From assembly GCA_034505795.1 (NCBI GenBank), contig JAPDQM010000109.1, forward strand, positions 1 to 13,390: a stretch of DNA of 13,390 nt, given 5' to 3'. A program made the translations under genes and the position numbers. The notes beneath the pieces are model-generated. The model searched no databases, was not told the origin of the DNA, and saw nothing but the letters and a program-made list of their open reading frames with translations. Source of the DNA: Thermofontimicrobium_A sp034505795 (GTDB lineage: Bacteria > Zhuqueibacterota > Zhuqueibacteria > Thermofontimicrobiales > Thermofontimicrobiaceae). Shown piece after piece: positions 7,389-13,390 of the stretch. The stretch's first letter is position 1. Every line of letters begins with the position of its first letter.

Positions 7389-8450
7389 TTAAAACAACAC
7401 TCCAACTGTATAGGAATGCGTTTTGCCCAATATGCCAACCCCACGATAAGCATAATCAACTTTTAGGCCGATATTGTTCATCATCCGAAGCACCACTCCC
7501 CCACCGAATGAAAAGCCGTATTCCGAATCATCGAGGAACAGCGCCTTATAGCCCGCCCGCAAATAGAAATCACCAGCCGTAGGCAGGTTCACTTTATATT
7601 GCGCGCCCAGATTGATGGATTCCGTATTGTTATTCGGATGCAGGGCATCGGCAGAAAGCGTCAGCCGATGTTGCCCGAGCACTAACGGATTGACTGACAC
7701 ACCAATCCGAAAGATCAGCGGCAACTCCCAGCCTTGTAGGCTGAATTTGCCGGGAACATCTCGATAATTGCCCTGCTCGTACGGCGCGATGTCGATCGGC
7801 TGGAGCAAATCCATGCCATCATATTTCATTTTGGTACCGTAGTTGGAGATGCTCATGCCGATGTTCATGCCATCCTCATTTCTGCCGGTGGGCGAGAAAA
7901 AGCGGGTATTGACGATCACACCCAGATCGACTGCGAAGGCATTGGCACTGGTATGCCAGATGCGCGAGGAGATGAATTTGCCCGACGCGCCAAAGGCAAA
8001 CCAATTAGCCAATCGACGCCCGAACGATAAGCTAACGGCGTAATCACCGGCGGAGAACATCTCGCCAGTACCTTCCTGCATGGATAAATTGGTCACCTCC
8101 ATCTCACCAAAATTTGCCTGGACCAAGGCCAAAGAAAAGGTTCCTAGATTGCGCAGCACGATACCAACGCCGCTAAAGCTGGTAGTGATGTCCGCAATCC
8201 AGGGCTGATAGGTGAACTGAGCCTCATTTTGCTCCATGTAGGACAGCCCCGCCGGATTCCAGTAGACCGAGGATAGATCATTCGCCATGCTGACAAAGGC
8301 ATCGCCCATGGCCGCACCAGCGCTTCCGAAACCAATCGATAGGAAATCCGCCGTCGTGGTTCCCACCCGGTACGGTTTCTGGGCATAGCTGGAAACTGTG
8401 ATCATCAGCATCAAACCAATTGGTAATAGTGATATTTTCAATGCTTTCAT
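7389..8450 (-). CDS. PorV/PorQ-family outer-membrane beta-barrel protein
   Basis: The protein has 353 residues, with a clear signal peptide (MKALKISLLPIGLMLMITV, cleavage SYA|Q after residue 23). The mature N-terminus has the family hallmarks GSAGAAMGDAFVS (42-54) and SSVYWNPAGL (60-69), known from PorV/PorQ and related FadL-like barrels. The rest is alternating amphipathic strands (for example FYLRAGYKALFLDD, YGFSFGGGVVLRM, LKVDYAYRG), and it ends in a C-terminal Phe (TVGVLF) as expected for BAM-inserted barrels. In T9SS bacteria PorV shuttles cargo from the translocon to the attachment complex, and PorQ acts in surface attachment. Sequence alone does not separate these from the wider family, so I give no symbol. 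AAAGG lies 9 bases before the ATG. It follows the giant T9SS cargo gene by 62 bases, so it may handle that cargo. Confidence 0.85.
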   Translation of the reverse strand: MKALKISLLPIGLMLMITVSSYAQKPYRVGTTTADFLSIGFGSAGAAMGDAFVSMANDLSSVYWNPAGLSYMEQNEAQFTYQPWIADITTSFSGVGIVLRNLGTFSLALVQANFGEMEVTNLSMQEGTGEMFSAGDYAVSLSFGRRLANWFAFGASGKFISSRIWHTSANAFAVDLGVIVNTRFFSPTGRNEDGMNIGMSISNYGTKMKYDGMDLLQPIDIAPYEQGNYRDVPGKFSLQGWELPLIFRIGVSVNPLVLGQHRLTLSADALHPNNNTESINLGAQYKVNLPTAGDFYLRAGYKALFLDDSEYGFSFGGGVVLRMMNNIGLKVDYAYRGVGILGKTHSYTVGVLF

Positions 8451-8459
8451 AACTCATGG

Positions 8460-8464
8460 CCTTT
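8460..8464 (-). promoter_or_regulatory. Ribosome binding site of the PorV-like gene
   Basis: On the minus strand AAAGG lies 9 bases before the ATG at 8450-8448. An out-of-frame ATG sits between the two but leads nowhere. The 62-base spacer to the upstream stop contains no convincing terminator. Confidence 0.45.
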
Positions 8465-8512
8465 CGTTTTTTTAAATATCAAGCCGAAATTCAAACGCAA
8501 CCTAAGTTCCAG

Positions 8513-11500
8513 TTACTTGATCACCGCAAATTTGCCGATCTTTTCAGCGCCGGTTTTTTTGGCTTTGACATGGTAGATATACATGCCCGCGGCAATTTCC
8601 AGTCCCTCTTTGGATAATAGATCCCAATGCACGATTCCTTGATCCGATGGATTGCTGACATTGATTTCGTCGACCAGAGCGCCGCTCACAGTGAATATCT
8701 TGATGGTGCATTCAGCCGGAATATGCGTAAACATGATCCGACGGCGTTGATTCAGATAGAAATTGGCGACAGCAGGCTCCATCGCATTGGAAGCGACATA
8801 TGGGTTCGGCACCACTTTGATCTCATCCATTGAATCGTTGAGCGCAGCCAGATCAACACTTTCGTCAGCCTGTATCTTGAATGTCACCGAATCGGTCACC
8901 CAGAAGGGGCGCTTGAAATCGACCCGATACACATCACCAGGCTTCGGCAGCCGGGTGCTATCCGTAACCGCCAGAAAGTCGATGATAAATACCGTTCCCG
9001 CCCATTTATTGTCTTTGGTTACCGCCCCCACGAGCACACGATCACCGATCATGTCGAACTTGCCGTTTTTTTGCAAATCATGAACCACCAGATCCATACG
9101 CTCGTACGATCCAGTCGAGTCGTGGAATAATTTATTTACCACATAGAAATTGAACGGCATGCTGGTTAGCACATCAGAACGGCTTAACCGCACATCGTTC
9201 TCATCGCGCATGGTCTTGGTGGTGACGCGACCAACATAAGCAGAATCATTCGCAGTGAAAACAATATCGTACTGCCACGGGAAGAACCGCGCTTCTTTAT
9301 TGGTCGGTGTAATATGTATCGCCGAATTGCCGACGACCCAACCGGAATTGATCAGATCATAGGTAGCAATTTCGATGGGCAAATTGATTTTTAGCCGCAT
9401 ACCATCGAAAATATCAGTATTAACCGTTTCAGCAGTTTTGAAATACCAGTAACTCTGCCAGTCAGAAAATTCGGTGGTATCACGGTAAACCAGATTATTG
9501 TAAGCATAATGACGGGGAGATTCTTCATAAACCAGGGCATTATCGAGATCGGTATCATAGACCTGAATGCCATTGGTGCTATAAACGATGCCATGGTCGC
9601 AATTGGGAACCGCATAAACCGTATCGATGGAGAATTTCACCTTGTAGGTGTGCCCGGCTTTTAAGCTTTTGCTGGCCAATATTTCCGGGACAACCGTACC
9701 CGAACCAAACGTTTGATGGTCATTTGACAAGATCGAAGGCGGCAGATAGCCTGCTGCTGATTGATATGGAGTGACGATCTGGACATTTTTACCGACTGCG
9801 CGCACCTCTTCGGCCTCATCCAATTCAATGACGATATTGTTTTCAGACGGCGCGATGCCCGGCCCGATATTTGGCGCACCATAATCATAGGCGACAATGG
9901 CGTAATAATAGGTACGGCCATTCTGGACATTTTCATCAACGAAATAGTGCGTAATCCCTGTATCATAGCCCAGGTTGTAGCCAACTCCATTGATTAAACC
10001 AAAATTCGTAAAGCCCTTCCGGCCATCTTTTAAGTCACACTGAAAAATGGGCTTCTTCATGAACGGTGTCCCAAAGCCATCGGTGATAACCTCAGCATCC
10101 TGCATTTTTTTGTCGGTGGCACGGAATAGCTTATACCCTTCAAAATCGTTAACATTGCCTACAAACGGGTCGCGAGTCTTCGTATCCGCAAAATCATCCC
10201 AGGTGAGGATCACTTTGCCATCGGCAGGGGTAGCTGTCAGCGTCGGCATTTTGGGAGGTTGGGCAAAGCGATAATCCTTTTCATAAATAATCTGCACGAT
10301 CCGTTTCACTTCAAATAGCGCCGGCGCACTATGTTCGGGCGAATTCAATCCCTCCAGCGGGTCGTAAGAATGCAATTCCGACATCGAAATGCGCTCCGTG
10401 CGTCCCTGATACAGCGGGAAAGGCCCTGAGGCAAAAGTCTCTACCAAATTAGACACCCACTCGATAGATTCTATCAGAGTTTTTTGACCGATGACTTCCC
10501 ACATCGATTTATCATTGCGGAACCAGCGATAATAGGGTGGCCGATGGGGTTGAATGGGAAATAATTGAAATGACGTAAGGCCGACCATATCCGATTCACT
10601 GACATCGGTCTCAGCAAAGTTCGGCTCTGCCTTGCGCTCGGTTCGATCCGGCTTGTGATTGCACTCGCCTTCATCTGGTCCAGTATAATTCAATTCCGTC
10701 GGACCTACACCATCCAGCCCCACATCATCGCCAGCATACTCGGAAAGCTGATAGATACCATCACCATTGAGATCCTCACCATCCTCCCAATCCTGGTCTT
10801 CATCGGCGTCCCAGTGCTCTTTCAAATCCGCTTCGGTCAATCGATAGAACTCAAGGAAGGCTTTGAGATTGGCATAGCCTTCGGTTGGCCCTATTTTCAT
10901 GGTTGCATTGTTATCGCGCTTTTCGTCGATGATGCCGTCTTCATCATTATCGACACCATCATAACCCAATCCTGGACTTTCGAGATACGCAAAACCCATG
11001 ATGCCGGTACGAAAACCGCCCTGGCCAATGCCATCAATATCCCAGGAATAGGCCATATCGATTTTTGTATCAAAGAAGCCCAATTCATCGTCATCCCCTG
11101 CACCGGCAATCGCGTCACCGATGGCATTGTCAACCCAGTACCCAAATGCCACATCCAGCAAATCATAATCGGAAATATTAGCTATAGTATATTCCCAGAA
11201 GATGGCATCACGTGCTTGTGGGTTGTTCCACTGAAAGCCGCGCTGCTCCACACGAATGCCAATACCGCCCCAGGGCAGGCCATTCTGAATAGTCGTAGGC
11301 CGAATGTCACCGATCTTGCGCCCCGGCCGAGGATAATATTTCACCCGATCCTCGGGTCCCAAATATTCCTGGTCCTGCGCATCATTGGCCACAAAATAAG
11401 TCTCCAGGTCTGCGTAAATAATACCGCGACCGAAACGGCCGTCCCACTCGCCAGGCCAATGCAGCAATTGATTGGTGTACGGCCAGCCAGCCGGTGGCCA

Positions 11501-11998
11501 TGATGACGGCCGATTGCTCATGGCGGGGTATTCGCTTAATTCATTGAAATAGCCAAAGACAGGATAAAGTCCCCACTCCACGGTTCCCGTGGGATCAACG
11601 TCCATCTCCTCGCGATAGCTGGTTTGAAGAAAGTAGAGCGTATCGATCTTGCCCTGAGCGCTAAGCTGCGGAATCAGTGCGCGGTCAGTCACGGGAATCG
11701 TATCGCCGGTAATATAAACCCGAGCGCCGATAAGCAAGCCAATACCATCCAACATTTTGACGCCGTCATAGGTATTGGGCCATTTGGAGACTTCTACTTT
11801 CGGCCAATCGGATAACTCGGTGGTATTGCGAAAATAGAGGAATACGCGATTGCCGGTCATATACCCTTCGCGTTCGGCGGCAATATCACCGGCTGGGTCA
11901 TCCGGGCCTTCATATCGTTTGCCCTGACCTTGAACGCCAGTGATCATGAGCAATTGAATAAGCATTAATATTAAGAGACATTGCATCAATTTTTTCAT
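8513..11998 (-). CDS. Giant secreted protein with calcium-loop, fibronectin III-like and T9SS C-terminal regions
   Basis: The protein has 1161 residues. A signal peptide spans residues 1-24 (MKKLMQCLLILMLIQLLMIT, cleavage near VQG|Q). Residues 25-340 match no named domain that I recognise and are rich in aromatics and Gly. Acidic calcium-type loops follow: D-G-V-D-N-D-E-D-G-I-I-D-E (347-359) and D-L-N-G-D-G-I-Y-Q-L-S-E (409-420), the latter with EF-hand/dockerin spacing. A fibronectin III-like domain spans about 582-722 (VILTWDD, GYKLFRATD, GRTYYYAIVAYDYG). Residues 1058-1161 form a divergent T9SS-type tail with VVPNPY, IKIFTVSGALVDEI, HWDLLSKEG and AAGMYIYHVKAKK. The core F/Y-R-N/D-T-T-E-x-S-D-W occurs twice (residues 56 and 838). 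GAGGA lies 6 bases before the ATG. It is the middle gene of a receptor / cargo / PorV-like series. I infer that it is exported and displayed at the surface, perhaps capturing the ligand for the receptor; no enzyme motif is visible. Confidence 0.8.
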   Translation of the reverse strand: MKKLMQCLLILMLIQLLMITGVQGQGKRYEGPDDPAGDIAAEREGYMTGNRVFLYFRNTTELSDWPKVEVSKWPNTYDGVKMLDGIGLLIGARVYITGDTIPVTDRALIPQLSAQGKIDTLYFLQTSYREEMDVDPTGTVEWGLYPVFGYFNELSEYPAMSNRPSSWPPAGWPYTNQLLHWPGEWDGRFGRGIIYADLETYFVANDAQDQEYLGPEDRVKYYPRPGRKIGDIRPTTIQNGLPWGGIGIRVEQRGFQWNNPQARDAIFWEYTIANISDYDLLDVAFGYWVDNAIGDAIAGAGDDDELGFFDTKIDMAYSWDIDGIGQGGFRTGIMGFAYLESPGLGYDGVDNDEDGIIDEKRDNNATMKIGPTEGYANLKAFLEFYRLTEADLKEHWDADEDQDWEDGEDLNGDGIYQLSEYAGDDVGLDGVGPTELNYTGPDEGECNHKPDRTERKAEPNFAETDVSESDMVGLTSFQLFPIQPHRPPYYRWFRNDKSMWEVIGQKTLIESIEWVSNLVETFASGPFPLYQGRTERISMSELHSYDPLEGLNSPEHSAPALFEVKRIVQIIYEKDYRFAQPPKMPTLTATPADGKVILTWDDFADTKTRDPFVGNVNDFEGYKLFRATDKKMQDAEVITDGFGTPFMKKPIFQCDLKDGRKGFTNFGLINGVGYNLGYDTGITHYFVDENVQNGRTYYYAIVAYDYGAPNIGPGIAPSENNIVIELDEAEEVRAVGKNVQIVTPYQSAAGYLPPSILSNDHQTFGSGTVVPEILASKSLKAGHTYKVKFSIDTVYAVPNCDHGIVYSTNGIQVYDTDLDNALVYEESPRHYAYNNLVYRDTTEFSDWQSYWYFKTAETVNTDIFDGMRLKINLPIEIATYDLINSGWVVGNSAIHITPTNKEARFFPWQYDIVFTANDSAYVGRVTTKTMRDENDVRLSRSDVLTSMPFNFYVVNKLFHDSTGSYERMDLVVHDLQKNGKFDMIGDRVLVGAVTKDNKWAGTVFIIDFLAVTDSTRLPKPGDVYRVDFKRPFWVTDSVTFKIQADESVDLAALNDSMDEIKVVPNPYVASNAMEPAVANFYLNQRRRIMFTHIPAECTIKIFTVSGALVDEINVSNPSDQGIVHWDLLSKEGLEIAAGMYIYHVKAKKTGAEKIGKFAVIK

Positions 11999-12004
11999 AG
12001 CTGA

Positions 12005-12009
12005 TCCTC
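12005..12009 (-). promoter_or_regulatory. Ribosome binding site of the giant secreted protein gene
   Basis: On the minus strand GAGGA lies 6 bases before the ATG at 11998-11996, a canonical arrangement. It fixes the start, which also opens the signal peptide. The 54-base spacer to the receptor stop holds no strong hairpin, so read-through is expected. Confidence 0.7.
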
Positions 12010-12052
12010 GTTAGGCTTATGGATTTAAAAATTATAATTGATTTTCGAATCG

Positions 12053-13390
12053 CTAAAATACAATCCCCATTCCCAGTTTGACCATGCGCGGAGCCGAATA
12101 CATCGCCGGATTGTGAACGCGATCGATATATTCATTAAAATTGCTGCGATGGCTGGCCAGGTCGGTTGGCCGAATAATGGCAGTGTAGGCCCGGCCGGTC
12201 TGGGCGTTTACCCACTCCTCGTTTAAGCGATCCAATAGATTGTAAACCGTAAGCGTAAATCTCAATTTGACATCCTTCATTACCGGCAAATCATAGAAGC
12301 CATTCAGATCCACTGAATAGCGGCTGGGGCGATAGGCATTATTGGGAAAAAGGTTAACGCGGGATAACATGCTTTCAGCAATGGGACTCCAGGTAAATGG
12401 CGCCCCCGAGTTGTAATAGGCTGTTAGAGTTGCGCCGTACCGGGCCGTATTATATCCGACAGTTACATTTAGGGTATGGCGTTGATCCCAGCTCATGGGG
12501 ATCAATCGATTGATAGGATCCATGTTGTTGCCCGCGCGATCAAAGGTCTGGGTCGGATTATCGGCATTGCCGCGAGTATATTGTAGTGTGTAATTCAAAA
12601 ATGTTGAAAATGGGCCAGACACGAAATCGTATTTCAGTTCAATACCTTTGACATTGCCATAATCTTTGTTGCTATACAGTCCATATTCGATCTGATTGAA
12701 TGTGCTAATGACCTTGGCGCTTAGCAAATCGTAGATATCCCGATAAAAAACGATCACCTCCAGGCCCATCCCTTTCATGAGTTCCTGCCACAAACCGACT
12801 TCATACTGCACCGTTTTCTGAGCGTTGATCTGCGGATCGCCCATCGTAGTGGAATAGTCAGTGGGTGCCACCTGCAACGAGTGGTTTTGATACAACGCAT
12901 ACATCGGCGGCATCTGGAAGAAGTGGCCATAGCTAAAATGCAACAGCGCCGTCTTGCCCAATTGATACGCCAGGCCGAAACGCGGACTGATTTGTTGCTT
13001 CGCATCCGCCCAGAGCAGGGTCGTCATTTTCTCTGGATTCTCTGGAAAACTGAGTTGGTTGGCTGGATTACGGCGTTGCGATGGATAGTAGGTTTTGGGA
13101 TGAAAATAGTCATAGCGAATCCCAAAATTGATCACCATCTCATCGAATTCCATCTTATCCTGGATATAAGCCGAATATTCCACTGGCTTGATGCGGTAAA
13201 TATCCGAATAGATCGATGAATCCGGATAGATCACCGGCTGATAGTTGGGGAAAACGATCTTGTTCCGCTCGGGATCAAAATAGAACTCAGCTTCTGCTGC
13301 AGTGCCCGAATACAGGTTCCGAATCTGCGACCAGCGACGATCTAAATCATGCGCGGTGTAATCAACACCCGTTTTTACCGAATGATTTTT
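12053..13390 (-). CDS. TonB-dependent outer-membrane receptor, C-terminal barrel part (5' partial)
   Basis: The frame is open through the right edge of the window, so 445 C-terminal residues are visible. An internal GTG at 13234 is not the start: the codons above it continue as receptor sequence, including VKTGVDYTAHDLD near the edge, a typical barrel strand-and-turn motif. Further hallmarks are EYSAYIQDKMEF and VINFGIRYDYFHP, ISPRFGLAYQL, FSYGHFFQMPPMYALYQN, LEVIVFYRDIYDLL, SNKDYGNVKGIELKYDF and RHTLNVTVGY. The last residue is Phe (LGMGIVF), the usual barrel insertion signal. The plug domain, TonB box and any carboxypeptidase-like N-terminal domain lie outside the window. Such receptors import siderophores, vitamins or oligosaccharides using TonB-ExbBD energy; the ligand cannot be told here. 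The giant T9SS cargo gene starts 54 bases after its stop, so they are probably co-transcribed. Confidence 0.92.
   Translation of the reverse strand, partial: KNHSVKTGVDYTAHDLDRRWSQIRNLYSGTAAEAEFYFDPERNKIVFPNYQPVIYPDSSIYSDIYRIKPVEYSAYIQDKMEFDEMVINFGIRYDYFHPKTYYPSQRRNPANQLSFPENPEKMTTLLWADAKQQISPRFGLAYQLGKTALLHFSYGHFFQMPPMYALYQNHSLQVAPTDYSTTMGDPQINAQKTVQYEVGLWQELMKGMGLEVIVFYRDIYDLLSAKVISTFNQIEYGLYSNKDYGNVKGIELKYDFVSGPFSTFLNYTLQYTRGNADNPTQTFDRAGNNMDPINRLIPMSWDQRHTLNVTVGYNTARYGATLTAYYNSGAPFTWSPIAESMLSRVNLFPNNAYRPSRYSVDLNGFYDLPVMKDVKLRFTLTVYNLLDRLNEEWVNAQTGRAYTAIIRPTDLASHRSNFNEYIDRVHNPAMYSAPRMVKLGMGIVF

Noticed and set aside
10655..11503. Open frame of 282 codons on the plus strand
   Set aside because: It lies wholly inside the 1161-residue minus-strand gene, which has a signal peptide, domains and a sorting tail. 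The plus-strand product resembles no family and is a shadow of that gene.
8513..11998. Assigning the giant protein as a peptidase or glycoside hydrolase
   Set aside because: I could find no catalytic motif of either kind; only calcium-type loops, a fibronectin III-like region and a sorting tail are supported.
12053..13234. Reading the receptor as a complete 393-residue gene starting at the GTG at 13234
   Set aside because: The frame continues upstream to the window edge with recognisable receptor sequence, so this is the C-terminal part of a larger gene.

Overview
The window comes from a diderm bacterium of the FCB group, of the Calditrichota / KSB1 / Marinimicrobia / Ignavibacteria kind. 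Four of the seven complete or partial protein genes here for secreted or surface proteins end in a Por-type (type IX secretion, T9SS) C-terminal sorting domain with a (N/A)YPNPF or VPNPY motif. A PorV/PorQ-family barrel and a TonB-dependent receptor lie beside them. The exact phylum cannot be fixed from the sequence alone. I see no RNA gene, mobile element or CRISPR array, and no gap between genes exceeds 180 bases.

Layout. Positions 3-3279 (+ strand) hold two nearly abutting genes for secreted beta-propeller proteins with T9SS tails; the first is cut by the window edge. A convergent gap of about 170 bases follows. Everything from 3449 to the right edge is on the minus strand. Read in the direction of transcription it is: the C-terminal part of a TonB-dependent receptor (13390-12053), a 1161-residue secreted protein with calcium-loop, fibronectin-III-like and T9SS regions (11998-8513), a PorV/PorQ-family barrel (8450-7389), a strong 15-bp stem-loop (7331-7286), a GH16-like enzyme with a T9SS tail (7211-6171), a SurA/parvulin-like periplasmic or lipid-anchored protein (6002-4470), and a GH16 laminarinase-like probable lipoprotein (4306-3449).

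How they may work together (inference). The receptor, giant secreted protein and PorV-like barrel are spaced by 54 and 62 bases and look like one transcription unit forming an outer-membrane uptake/surface-display module. The two GH16-type proteins, one with the beta-bulge catalytic motif E-x-D-x-x-E and one with the regular E-x-D-x-E, suggest attack on a beta-glucan or related polysaccharide at the cell surface. The SurA-like protein between them could assist folding of barrels or secreted proteins. The most unusual elements are the receptor / giant T9SS cargo / PorV triad, an internal repeat inside the giant protein, and the parvulin-like protein that lacks the usual catalytic histidines and carries a duplicated N-terminal-type module.
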